Origin: Thelephora terrestris
Taxonomy: Eukaryota; Basidiomycota; Agaricomycetes; Thelephorales; Thelephoraceae
Direction of reading: 5' to 3'
DNA: 64,000 nt
Assembly (NCBI GenBank): GCA_015956445.1
Contig: WIUZ02000001.1
Span: 1,550,001-1,614,000, forward strand
Shown: positions 32,680 through 44,821 of the stretch, piece by piece
How the letters are laid out: every line of letters begins with the position of its first letter
Position numbering within the stretch: position 1 is the stretch's first letter
Made by a program: the position numbers and the translations under genes
The notes under the pieces: model-generated
Seen by the model: the letters and a program-made list of their open reading frames with translations, nothing else
What the model was told of the DNA's origin: nothing
Databases searched by the model: none

Positions 32680-35600
32680 ATGGCCAGTCGACCAGGCTAT
32701 GGCCCGCCAAATCCCTCTGGCACCCCTCCCAATCCTTACGCTCAGCAACAGGGAGGCTATCCTCCAGACCAAGTCCCCTACCGTGGCCCTCCTTCCGCAA
32801 ACTCAAGTCAGGTCCCTCTGGCGAATTATGACCATTCCCCCAGTTATGATGCCTTCTGTTCGTGCTTCACATATCCAACGCGTATCCGCAGCTCACCTCA
32901 TCCATTTTCACAGCTCAAGGTCACGATTCAGAGTTGGACCACCTCTACAATCGCCAGTATTCCGCCTCTGTCGACTCCCACATGAGCGGAATCAGCGCTA
33001 ACCAGCATGGCCCCTTTGCCGACGTACCCGGTTCCTCTGTCCCATATCCCGCGTGGTCCTCAGAGCGTCAGATACCCATCTCCACGGAGGAAATAGAAGA
33101 CATATTCCTGGACCTCAGCTACAAGTTTGGATTCCAGAAAGATTCCATGCGAAACATGGTCAGTCATGCTTCTCTCCCTTTCTCTTTACTTTACTCACCT
33201 TCACCTTCCAGTTCGATTTCCTGATGCACCAGCTAGACTCCCGAGCCTCCCGCATGTCTCCTAATCAAGCCCTTCTCACCCTTCACGCTGATTATATCGG
33301 TGGTCAACACGCAAACTACCGCAAATGGTATTTTGCCGCTCAGCTCAACCTCGACGATGCCGTTGGGCAGACCCAAAATTCCGGTCTCCAAAGATTGCGA
33401 AGCGTCAAAGGTGGCCCTGCTAAAACCTCAGGCAGCAAGTCCCTAGAAAGCGCCTTGAACCGATGGAGGAATGCCATGAACAACATGAGCCATTATGATC
33501 GTCTTCGTCAATTGGCTCTCTATCTCATGTGCTGGGGGGAGGGCGGTAACGTCCGTTTTGTTCCCGAGTGCATGTGCTTCATCTTCAAGTGCGCCGACGA
33601 CTACTATCGTAGTCCCGAGTGCCAGAACCGAGCCGATCCAGTTCCAGAGGGCGTGTACCTGGACCATGTCATTAAGCCTCTGTACCGCTTCATGCGAGAC
33701 CAAGGTTATGAAGTCGTCGACGGAAAGTTCGTACGAAGGGAACGCGACCATGACCAAATTATTGGATACGACGACATCAATCAGCTCTTCTGGTATCCCG
33801 AAGGAATTGCCCGAATTGTGATCGGTAACGGGGTAGGCTTAGTTCCAGCCACTCCCCTGACCGTTCTAATTCGTCTCCCATAGAAACGTCTCGTCGACCT
33901 TCCTCCCTCCCAGAGGTTCATGCAGTTCAGCAAGATCGACTGGAACAAAGTATTCTTCAAGACCTACTTCGAGAAGCGATCAGCAGCTCACCTCCTCGTC
34001 AATTTCAACCGCATTTGGATCTTCCACGTTGCCCTCTTTTGGTTCTATACCGCCTTCAACTCTCCCCGCGTTTACGCTCCCAAGACCCAACTCGAACCTT
34101 CTGCCCCAATGACTTGGTCCGCTGTTGCCTTGGGAGGCGCAGTCGCTACCCTGATCATGATTGCTGCCACCGTCGCTGAATTTGCATACATTCCTACGAC
34201 ATGGAACAACGCCTCTCATCTTACCACGCGACTTGTATTCTTGCTCATCATCCTTGCATTGACGGCTGGCCCGACGGTTTACATTGCCATGGTTGACGGC
34301 AAGCCCAACAACGGCAATATACCTCTCATCGTTGGCATAGTCCAGTTCTTTATCTCAGTCGTTGCCACTTTCGCCTTTGCCATCATCCCTTCCGGTCGCA
34401 TGTTTGGAGACAGGGTTGCTGGAAAGTCAAGGAAGTACATGGCCTCACAAACATTCACCGCATCCTACCCTGCACTTTCTGGGCCCGCCCGTTTCGCGTC
34501 TATCCTGCTTTGGATCTTGGTATTCGGGTGCAAATACGCCGAGTCATACTTCTTCTTGTCGTCATCCTTCAGCGCACCCGTCTCAGTCATGGCTCGGACA
34601 AACATCGAACGTTGTACCGATAGGATCTTTGGCAACGCCCTCTGCAGAAACCACATGCCCATTTCCCTCGCGATCATGTACCTGATGGACTTGATCCTCT
34701 ACTTCTTAGACACGTACCTTTGGTACATTATCTGGCTCGTGGTGTTCAGTGTCGGTCGATCGTTTGCCCTCGGCCTGTCCATTTGGACCCCTTGGAAAGA
34801 TATCTATACCCGCATGCCCAAGCGCATGTATGCCAAGTTGCTCGCCACCGGAGAGATGGAGGTCAAATACAAACCTAAGGTTCGTGCGGCCTCTTTATGA
34901 CTCATCCTAGCACCTCACCTCGCTCCAGGTTTTGGTCTCACAATTGTGGAACGCAGTGATAATATCCATGTACCGCGAGCACCTCCTGTCGATCGACCAC
35001 GTCCAGCGGCTTCTCTACCATCAGGTTGAGGGTCCCAACGGTACCCGTACTCTCCGCGCCCCGCCATTCTTCACACACAATAATGGTAACAGCTCGAAGG
35101 GCAACTTCTTCCCTGTCAATGGAGAGGCCGAAAGACGGATTTCTTTCTTCGCTTCATCTCTCACCACCGCACTACCCGAGCCCTTGCCTGTCGATGCCAT
35201 GCCAACATTCACCGTCCTGGTTCCGCACTACTCGGAGAAGATCTTGCTCAGCCTCCGCGAGATCATCAGGGAGGAAGACCAGAACACTCGCTTGACCCAG
35301 CTTGAGTATCTGAAACAGCTTCACCCGGTCGAATGGGACAACTTCGTCAAGGATACCAAAATATTGGCGGAAGAGAGTGGAATCAATACCCCGACCAATA
35401 CTGTGACCGAGAAGGGTGGCCGGAAAGTCGATGACCTCCCCTTCTACTGCATCGGTTTCAAGACAGCCTCACCGGAGTTCACCCTTCGCACACGTATCTG
35501 GGCTTCCCTTCGCGCGCAGACTCTTTACCGGACGGTTTCCGGGATGATGAACTATTCGAAAGCCATCAAGCTCCTCTACCGTGTCGAAAACCCCCAGATT

Positions 35601-38421
35601 GTCCAAAGGTTTGCAGGCAACACCGATAGGTTGGAAAGGGAACTTGAGCGTATGTCGAGGAGGAAATTCAAATTCGTCGTTTCCATGCAGAGGTATTCCA
35701 AGTTCAACAAGGAGGAACAAGAGAACGCGGAGTTTTTGTTGCGCGCTTACCCCGACCTTCAAATTTCGTACCTGGACGAGGAACCCGGAGCCAAAGGCAG
35801 CGACCCCAGGATATTCTCCACTCTCATTGACGGCCACTCGGAGTTTGACGAGAAGACAGGGCGACGCAAACCCAAGTTTAGGATCGAGTTGCCTGGCAAT
35901 CCCATCTTGGGTGACGGAAAATCGGACAACCAGAACCATGCAATCGTCTTCTATCGAGGCGAATATCTGCAGCTCATCGACGCCAATCAGGACAACTACC
36001 TAGAGGAATGTCTCAAAATTCGTAACATCCTTGGGGAGTTCGAAGAGTACAACATGTCCGGTCAAAGCCCTTATGCTCAGTGGGGTCATAAGGAGTTTGC
36101 TAGGTCGCCTGTTGCTATCGTCGGTACTCGCGAGTATATTTTCTCGGAGAACATCGGTGTTCTGGGCGACATCGCTGCCGGAAAGGAACAGACGTTCGGC
36201 ACCATGACCGCTCGTGCCCTCGCTTGGATTGGAGGGAAGCTCCACTATGGACATCCGGATTTCCTCAACGCTATCTTTATGAGTACGCGCGGAGGCGTTT
36301 CCAAGGCGCAGAAGGGTTTGCATCTCAACGAGGATATCTTCGCCGGTATGAACGCCTTCGGCCGCGGTGGTAGAATCAAACACTCCGACTACTACCAATG
36401 CGGAAAGGGCCGTGATCTCGGTTTTGGTACCGTCTTGAACTTCCAGACAAAGATCGGGACGGGCATGGGCGAACAGCTTCTCAGTCGAGAGTATTATTAT
36501 CTGGGCACTCAACTTCCCGTGGATCGGTTCTTGACATTCTATTATGGTCACCCCGGATTCCAGATGAACAACATCTTGATTATCTACTCGATTCAAATCT
36601 TCATGATCACCCGTGAGTTACCCCTTCCTCGCTCATTCCGCTGTCTGACACCGTCGACAGTGTTGTATATCGGAACACTTCACAAACAACTTGACATCTG
36701 CCCTGCGGATGCAAATGGCAACGTCCTCCCTAGCGCTTCGGCGTGCTACATCCTCACTCCCGTTTTTGACTGGATCAAACGTTGCATCGTTTCCATTTTC
36801 CTGGTCTTCTTTATCGCGTTCCTTCCGCTCTTCTTGCAAGGTGAACTCTCCGCCCACGCCCCCACATTGTTTGATCTCAACGATTTTCACAGAGTTGGTT
36901 GAACGAGGAACAGGAAAGGCTGTTATCCGCCTGGCAAAACATTTCCTCTCTCTTTCCCCAATCTTCGAAGTGTTTTCTACCCAGATCTACTCGCAGGCGC
37001 TACTCAGCAACTTGTCATTCGGCGGTGCCCGGTATATCGCTACAGGTCGCGGTTTCTCCACAACCCGGGTTTCGTTTGCAATCCTCTACTCCCGTTTTGC
37101 TGGTCCAAGCATTTACATGGGTATGCGCAATTTGCTGATCCTGCTGTACGCTAGTTTGGCCATTTGGATCCCTCACTTGATCTACTTCTGGTTCTCGGTC
37201 TTATCCCTTTGCATTGCCCCGTTCTTGTTCAACCCCCACCAGTTTTCTGTTGGAGACTTCATCATCGACTACCGAGAGTTTCTGCGATGGATGTCTCGTG
37301 GCAACTCGAGGACGAAAGCCAGTAGCTGGTATGGCTACTGCAGGTTGTCCAGGACCATGATTACCGGTTACAAGAAGAAAAAATTGGGACATCCTTCGGA
37401 GAAGCTTTCAGGTGACGTTCCGCGGGCTGGGTGGAGGGCTGTTATCTTCTCAGAGATCATCTGGCCATTGATCTCAGCGACGATCTTTGTGATCGCCTAC
37501 ATGTTTGTCAAGTCCTTCCCTGACGAGGATGGGAACCAACCCCCAAGCCCACTAATTCGAATTGCTCTCGTCGCGGTCGGTCCCGTCGTCTGGAACGCCA
37601 CTGTGCTCCTTGCCCTCTTCTTCATCTCCCTACTTCTCGGACCTGTTTTCTCCAAGTGGCAGAAGTTTGGATCGTACATGGCTGCGCTCGCCCATTTCCT
37701 TGCGCTCATTGGTATCGTCGGGTTCTTCGAGTTCTTTGTGAGTGCAACACAATTATTTGCGCTCATACATCTACTGAATGACGACTTTTCCAGTGGTTCT
37801 TGGAGCTTTGGGATGCTTCCCATGCTGTGCTTGGTGTCGTCGCCATTGTTGCAATCCAACGGGCCATTCAGAAGATCCTTATCGCGGTCTTCTTGACCCG
37901 CGAGTTCAAGCACGACGAAACCAACAGAGCGTGGTGGACTGGCCAGTGGTACGGTAGAGGCCTCGGTAACTCCGCGATCTCGCAACCCGCCCGCGAATTT
38001 GTGGTCAAGATTGTCGAGATGTCACTTTGGAGTTCGGACTTCTTATTGGCTCATATCCTTCTGGTCATCTTGACTATTCCCTTGTTCATCCCATGGTTCG
38101 ACCGCATCCATTCCATGATGCTTTGTAAGTCGAGTTAATTCATATATCCGCCATTACTCACTATTGTTTCTCCAGTCTGGTTGCGTCCATCCAAGCAGAT
38201 CCGGGCGCCACTTTTCTCCATAAAACAGAAGAGGCAGCGTCGGTGGATAGTGTTCAAGTACACGGTCGTTTACCTGGTTGTAGTGGCTGGGCTTGCTGCG
38301 TTGATTGCTCTACGTGCGTCTACATGATACGTTCTTATGTCGCATGATGCTCACACTACCTACAGCTGCCATCTTCCGGGATCGCCTGAGATTCAGCTGT
38401 TCGGTGTGCCGGAATATCTAA
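32680..38421 (+). CDS. FKS1: 1,3-beta-glucan synthase catalytic subunit FKS1 (GT48)
   Basis: The plasma-membrane enzyme that polymerises UDP-glucose into the main wall glucan and is the target of echinocandins. The start [14 protein letters not shown] opens a Pro/Gln-rich cytosolic tail. The FKS1 domain (YWFxx region: [20 protein letters not shown]) follows, then a first membrane cluster (33990-34800), and the large cytosolic GT48 domain in one long exon (34930-36615). That domain contains [54 protein letters not shown] and [18 protein letters not shown] second membrane cluster ends the protein. Hot-spot 1 reads FLSSSFSAP (34550-34580) and hot-spot 2 DWIKRCIVS (about 36770-36796). The last exon ends SVCRNI. 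At least eight introns occur, mostly near both ends. Confidence 0.95.
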
Positions 38422-38697
38422 ATGTCCTTATCATGTTCCGTGCATTTCGAACCATCCTCTCGCATTGTGTACCATCGATAGGCATCATCTTTACTGGGAG
38501 GAGTTTACTGCTCCCTTCGGCATACTGTAATCATATATAGATACATACCACTCATTATTATTGGACTAATTGGATTTCGCTTCAACAATGACGAGGTTTA
38601 TACAGACCCACTAAGCGCCTATCAAAGTCAGAGGTCGTCGGATGTGCGCCGCTCCGACTCGATCGTGATGTGCGAATGCTTTCTCCCATAACCTGAC

Positions 38698-40863
38698 ATG
38701 GCAGATCCCGGGGCCGCAAAGCTCTGTACTCAAATCGTTCGCTCGCATTTTGGCTCGTTGACCGCCGTGCGTAACCAGAATTTCGCACGTATTCTAGGAC
38801 TCTGACTTGTGATCCAGACGGTTGCTTCAGCATTGCTTACCCGAGGACGTCTGAATTTGATACAGATAGTCCAGTTCACGTCGCTAAAATATCGCACTGT
38901 CCGTGCCGCAGTGCTCGTCTTGTTTCAACAAAATCTGCTATGGCGTTCCTCTGCGGGAGAGGAGAAAGAGGTGTTAGAGTTTAATGTGGACGAATGTTTG
39001 ACGCGCCTGAGGTTTGGGAGGTATGTGTGGTGGGCCGAAAAGAAGTGCGGGGCCCTGGTGGGTTTTTCCATTCGTCGTTGGCCTCCCCCGGTTGAATGAC
39101 AAACAGGGCGGAGCGGTTGTTCAATTGGTGTTGGACCACGGGAAATTGAAGCCGCCAGATATCTATCGGCTATTGCAAGAGTCCACTCCGGATCTGTGTA
39201 AGCTACCCCACTCGTTCTTAGCATCTCTAGGCCACTGAACAACCTTAGTGCTGTCGGAATGTCGGGAGACGATGTACAAACTAGTTTCGGAAAGATACCT
39301 TCGACCGACAACTGCATTATCGCACATATCGCCTCGGGAGAAGTTGATTCAGTATGAAGTTGAGGAAGTAGGGAAAATGACCGGCTTCCTTACTGCCAAG
39401 GAACAGAGACAGGCTAAAGAGATCGCTTTAGCTCGGGTCAAGAGGGAGGAATTGGAGGAAGTTACGGAGAAAAGTGGCCTTGTAAGTATCTAGGGGTTAT
39501 GTGAGCGGACAAACACTGAATCGCACTCCTTTTTCAGAAATCTCGTGCATCGAAGGAGAGTGGCCGCAAGACCAGCAAGGTGAGAGGCAACGCGCTGCTG
39601 CTCAAATGTCGACCATGACGAAATCAAGAAAAAACCTATGGAAGAAGAGGCAGATGTATGAAACATCATGCGTATTCTCCTGCATTGACAGTACCATCTA
39701 ACCCTAGAACAGGACGAAGTGCATTTTAGAGTGAATTTCAACAGATTCGATGTGTTCATTCGAAATCGTGTGGGTGTCGTTCTTTGGCCTTCCCTACGTG
39801 TACTACTTACCCAACGTGGATAGCTTGTGGAAGCTGCAGCCTTCCAACGGTTTAATGAGGGCGCGGTCGCCGTGATTCGAGCCACGCTCTCAGTGTCCGA
39901 GAACAAACAACAAGGCCCGAATGAAACCAAGTCAGGTACGTTGAAAAAGCCATGGTGATCTCCCCTCTTCTGAATTCTATACCCCTCAGACCCAGTTTCT
40001 GTTAACAATATTTCTGCACGCATTCCAGAAGACGAGGATTTATCGCGCGGCCTGCACTACCCTCCGAAACACAAACCATCGCATATGGATCTACTGAAAG
40101 AGTACCTTGGAATGTTGGCCTCTGCAGATAACCCTAGTCCAAGTGGGAAAGCAGCGTCTTTCGTCAGCTTGAGCGGATCCAAGGTCCAAGTGGAATTCGA
40201 CATTATTCACAGGCGAATGCAACTGCAAGCGCTGGAGGCGGCTTGTCGAGATAGACATGGAAACGAGGGCGTCCGAGTTATGAGATTGTTATTAGAAACT
40301 GGGAAGATGGACGAAAAACAGGTGGAATTCACGTTTCCTGCAGTTTTGAAAACCCGAAATACTTACCCTGACAGATCTCCAAGATAGCCATGATGGCGCC
40401 CAAGGACTGCCGTCCACTACTTTTCGCGCTTTCCGCGGACAATTTTATCAGTTTACAAGAAGTTCCTCGTGGAGCGGATCGGAATCCAACGAGAACGTTT
40501 TTCTTATGGTGTGTTTCTGAGTGGTTCGCTGGAAATGATACTGTTGACGCGTTCATTAGGTACGTTGACCTTAGAAAGGCATATGCCACACTACTTCGCA
40601 GCGCATACAAAACACTCTACAACATCGGGGTGCGGCGACAATCGGAGGCGGAGGAACCGTTGGTGAAAGCAATAGTGGAGAAGAGCCAGAGGTCTGATGT
40701 CAGTCAAGACGTGGAACGATTGCTGACGCGAAATGAACGGGAGGAGTTGGTAGCTTGGGAGAAGCGAAGAGATGAGCTAACACTAGTTGAAACGAGGGTG
40801 GAAGAGGTGGTGTTCATCCTGAGGACGTTGGGTAATATTGTTGTAGATGATCAGCCAGGATAG
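38698..40863 (+). CDS. RPC82: RNA polymerase III subunit RPC82 (C3/RPC3)
   Basis: Subunit of the Pol III-specific trimer used for promoter opening and initiation at tRNA and 5S genes. The spliced N-terminus is MADPGAAKLCTQIVRSHFGSLTA, then LLTRGRLNLIQIVQFTSLKYRTVRAALVLF-like winged-helix sequence. More winged helices follow (VQLVLDHGKLKPPDIYRLL, ALEAACRDRHGNEGVRVMRLLLETGKMDEKQ, IAMMAPKDCRPLL). A Lys/Glu-rich loop at about 39380-39660 corresponds to the variable insertion of the family. The C-terminal coiled coil (VAWEKRRDELTLVETRVEEVVFILRTLGNI) is intact. Around nine introns are visible. It follows FKS1 tail to head with a 276-bp gap. Confidence 0.85.
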
Positions 40864-40903
40864 ACGCCGCGTATGGCAGGCGCCAACTCCCCTCTCGATC
40901 ACT

Positions 40904-40957
40904 GCTTTCATTCACTGTGCGCTGTCCGATGCTTTCATTCACTGTGCGCTGTCCGAT
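40904..40957. repeat. 27-bp perfect tandem duplication at the NDUFAF5 start
   Basis: Two identical 27-bp units lie back to back (40904-40930 and 40931-40957), followed by the first three bases of a third. Each unit boundary carries an in-frame ATG (40929 and 40956), so the start codon of the next gene is doubled and nine codons are added. Confidence 0.95.
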
Positions 40958-42463
40958 GCTATCCTTCCACAGGCATGTCCTGCCCCGGGTGCTCAAATCC
41001 CGCTCCAGGCCTTTGGCATCTGTGGCGGATACGGTCGCCCCGACACCCTACCTGATCTTCGACAGATACGCCAAGGTCTTGCAGAAGGACAGGTCCGCCC
41101 TTCCGAACCGCGTCGAAAACAGCCGAATGGTAGATTACCTGCGGGATGAAATTGCCGATAGACTGACAGAACGTATGCTCGTGAGTACTGTTCTTCGTTC
41201 TCCTTTGCGTCTCCAAACGCGTCGCACGCAGGATATCAAGCGAAAGTTCAATACCGTACTTGATTTGGGCTCAGGTCCAGGTCACTTCGCGAAATTGCTA
41301 GAGACCGAGACGACGCAGAAGGTGGTCATGTTTGATTCGAGTAGTATGTTGGCTCCTCTTCTTCGTTATGTCCCGATTGTTCAGGAATGCATAGGGAACC
41401 TTTTGCATCGTGATCCTGACGAAGAGTTTAAAGGTATTGAACCCTCCCCCTTCGTGTTCGCATCTGAATGTACGACTGTGGATCTCAGCCGAGGTCGAGA
41501 GAATTGTTGGTGACGAGGAGAACCTTTTGGCCACGATACCCAGGAACTCACAGGAGGCCGTCGTTTCATGTTTGAGTCTCCACTGGGTAAACGACCTGCC
41601 GGGTACGTTGTCCCGCAGCTCCGTTTTTAATGGCCCGCGGTTAAGAGTGAGCGTAGGGGCTCTGACACAAATCAAGGAAGTGCTAGTCCCCGACGGCGTC
41701 TTCCTTGGTGCCATGTTTGGTGGCGACACGCTCTTCGAGCTGAGGTGGGCAGCTTATTTACCACCGTGTCTGTGACTTTGTTTACTGGGAAACGCAGGAC
41801 TTCACTCCAATTAGCAGAGGTCGAGCGCGAGGGTGGAATATCGCCGCATGTGTCTCCCATGACAGGTACGTCGCTCAGACCACAAAGTGATCACCTTGCT
41901 CAAATACGATTGTTCAGATACCCGCGACGTGTCCAATTTACTCGGCCGAGCTGGATTCACCCTACTTACCGTAGATATCGACGAGATTAAGGTTAATTAT
42001 CCAAGTATGTGGGAGTTGATGGAAGATCTCCAAGCTATGGGTGAAAGCAACGCGATTATTGGAAGGTGCGCTCATCGTTCGTAGGAAGAAACTGGCCCTT
42101 CAGATCGACTTTTGGAATTTAGGCGTGGTTACGTCCACCGAGATACTCTTGCTGCCGCTTCCGCCATCTACCGAGGTGAGGAATTCTTAATATTGCTGGT
42201 GCACTTTTTCCAACCTCAGGCCAGAAATGTATGGGGGGGAGGACGGAACTATCCCAGCCACCTTCCAGATAATCTACATGGTATGTTCATTTACTACTTC
42301 TTCCAAGCAGGTGCCTAAAGTGAAGTGCACAGATCGGATGGAAGCCCTCTCCAAACCAGCCGAAATCTCTGGAAAGGGGATCCGCTACGAAAAGCCTCAA
42401 GGATATCCTCTGAGTTTCGTTTGGTGCTCGAGAGTCCCAATAAACGTATCCCAACCATCCTGA
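40929..42463 (+). CDS. NDUFAF5-type methyltransferase / complex I assembly factor
   Basis: A mitochondrial SAM-dependent enzyme; the animal homologue hydroxylates an arginine of complex I subunit NDUFS7 during early assembly. The basic N-terminus ([31 protein letters not shown]) is a targeting peptide. Family blocks follow: [15 protein letters not shown], the SAM-binding [88 protein letters not shown] and [17 protein letters not shown]. About six introns are used. After IIYM this gene continues for about 45 residues in frame to 42463, so either the tail is longer than usual or one more intron exists. The 27-bp duplication gives two possible starts (40929 or 40956). Its stop lies 18 bp from that of TRM10. 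Confidence 0.83.
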
Positions 42464-42480
42464 CCGAGGAAGGAAGACGT

Positions 42481-43499
42481 TCAGGATTCTTCCTGTCCTG
42501 GCTCCTCTACAACCACCTCGGTAGTTTTCCCCCTTTGAGCATCCTCTGGTCGTTTGAACTTTCGCTTTGGCATCACGCTGTAAAGTGCTTCTTTCCAATC
42601 CCTTGACTGATTCCAATGAAGGAGGATCTCAACAACCTGGTTTACGGTCAAGACCTTTCTTGTCGGGAGTTCTGCGAGATAAGTTCCAATGGGAAGACGA
42701 GCATGGCGGACGCCAGTCTCCACGGCTTTGTCGAGGCACAGGTTCTGCAATGGACATGATCAGCTTTTGCAGACTGCGCGTGGGATGCTTGATGTACCTT
42801 GTACCTGTTGTGATCGACAATTCCCCCGATGATGTACGTTTCCCCCTCCTTCAGCTCCGTCAACTCTACATCGGAATCTGCGGTCAAATAGACGATTGCA
42901 CCACGGTCCACCGGCGCGTGATCATCTGGGGGATCCCAGAGCTTTTGGTAAGATTCTGCCCACCATTCTACGCCAGTCCACCTCTTGTATCCGGCATCAC
43001 CAACACTCTCTAATCGATTGAGGGTTTTGCCATCGAGAGAGGTGTATATAAGACGGTCGAAGGGACAAAGTGCCTTCTTGTTTGCACTGTATGTGTACGC
43101 GAGTTGTGAGGATAAAGAGATCACTTCCTGGGTATGAGTATGAAAACGCGTGGCAAGCCGGTAATTTAGAACGGGCACCTTTTCCGACATCTTGTCGTCA
43201 AAGCCAAGGTCAACAACGAGCTGCGCCTTGAATTTCGTTGGGGACGCTGGATCCAGTCTGGCCCGTTTTGACTGCGGCACCACCGTGTCCACATCGTGAG
43301 GATCTGGCTGTGCAGCGGCTCGCTTCATTTTCTTCCTCTCCTTTTCGCGCGCCCTGCGTTCTGCCTTTAGCTCTGCATATCGAGCAGCTTTCGCGGTCCT
43401 CTTTTGGGCCTTCTTCGAAAGCTGTTCGACCTTTGCCTCTTCTGAGGAAATGGTGGGGCCATCGGGCACAGGGAGCCGGTCGTCAGTGCTGATGGACAT
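42481..43499 (-). CDS. TRM10: tRNA m1G9 methyltransferase TRM10
   Basis: A SPOUT-fold enzyme that methylates N1 of guanosine 9 in tRNAs. The start is MSISTDDRL (43499). A Lys/Arg-rich N-terminal helix (AARYAELKAERRAREKERKKMKR) binds tRNA. The SPOUT core follows with VVDLGFDDKM, SLSSQLAYTYSANKKA, YLTADSDVELTEL, the active-site Asp in GGIVDHNRYK, and GVRHARLPIG with LTVNQVVEILLHW. Introns at about 43118-43170 and 42766-42815 restore the reading frame across these motifs. The C-terminus is an acidic tail ending EEPGQEES. It is divergent from the metallophosphoesterase gene (112 bp). Confidence 0.92.
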
Positions 43500-43611
43500 A
43501 GTTGGACAAGCGTATAATCTGTTGGCCCCAAGCTCAGAGTCTTCGATCACTCCATCCACTGCCGAAAGGTGAGCCGTCTTCGCAAACCCCCGGGAATGTC
43601 GAATCTCTCTG

Positions 43612-44701
43612 ATGTGGCGTGGTTTTAGCGGAGGAGCCATACTGCAAACCAAAAGGGCCAGAATATATCTCGACCCTGCGAATGTTCTCCCTCACCCAGG
43701 CGACAGATGGACCAGATTCGTCTGCATCTCAGATACTCACGATTGTACCCCAGCGGTGCCAGATGGTGATGTTTTACTACACGCGGGAGACATAAGTGGA
43801 GGTATACCCAGCCGTATGAAGACAATGTTCGAGTGGTTGCGGGGTTTACCCCACCAGACAAAAGTGTGAGTGGGATTAACTTTGAACGTAACATTCATAG
43901 TATCCTCTTCTAATAGCCCTTGAAGGGTGATTGCAGGAAACCATGATGTAAGCCCCGACGCTGTCTACCCAGAAGCCGTTTGACTTTAACCCGCAGCTGT
44001 GCCTGGACGAGAATTGGAAAATTGGCGGTTTCATGGGGAGAATGGGCTTCACCGATGAGGTAAGCGGGACCCAAGGTATAAACTCAAGCAAGACATCCAT
44101 CTTATCGAGCTCTAGGTATTTGACGAATTGCAGGAAGTCGTGAGAGGAGAAGATACCCGAAAATCAAGGGTCCACTACCTCGAATACGAGTCCCTGGAGG
44201 TGGAAGTGAGGGGGAAGGTATGGAAGGTTTTTGGGTCACCAGTTTGTTCATTCGCATTCAGTATCGACCTTCCACGAGTGAACTAATCCGCCTTCAGGCT
44301 GCTGCACGACATTCCTTCGGCGCGTTCCAGTACGAGACCAAGGATGAAGCGGCCGGTGCGTGCCTCATCTTGATTTCGATGACTGCGAGATGAACGCGTC
44401 GTGCATAGATATCTACTCCAAGATCCCCGATGACACCGAAATCCTGTTAACTCATACGCCGGCGGAACATATTCTGGACGAAACGAAGAGAGAGGTTCGG
44501 GCAGGGTGCGGTGTCCTTGCGGAGAGGCTGAAGGAGTTGGTGTGGTGTCGATTGCACGTCTTTGGGCACATCCACGAGGCGCGAGGGGCCGAGATTGGAG
44601 AAGGCGGAAATGTACACGTGAATGCAGCGATTGGAAGCAGAATGGGAGGTAATCCGGTTGTAGTAGATTTGTTGAATTCTTTGGAGGTTGACTCCGCCTG
44701 A
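43612..44701 (+). CDS. Calcineurin-like metallophosphoesterase (MPPED type)
   Basis: A small binuclear-metal phosphoesterase similar to the MPPED1/2 (239FB) group, whose members hydrolyse cyclic nucleotides or phosphodiesters weakly. All metal-binding motifs are present in order after splicing: SDTHD, HAGDIS, AGNHD (within 43920-43950), THTPAEHIL and GHIHEARG. Five or six introns, several around 50 nt, separate them. Length, about 270 residues, suits the family. The start ATG at 43612 gives a short unusual N-terminus, and a later start is possible. The substrate is unknown. Confidence 0.78.
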
Positions 44702-44821
44702 CCCCGGACTTGGATCGTTGCAACGCGCCCGCCGCAAGTGTGACTAACGCGTGTGTCACGTTCATTTCCACTCCCCTCTCCACCGTCTTCTCGAGCCTCT
44801 GCTCACTTTCGCCGACCGGAC

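Noticed and set aside
35469-36596. Two long minus-strand frames inside the glucan synthase exon
   Set aside because: They are reverse shadows of the highly conserved GT48 domain.
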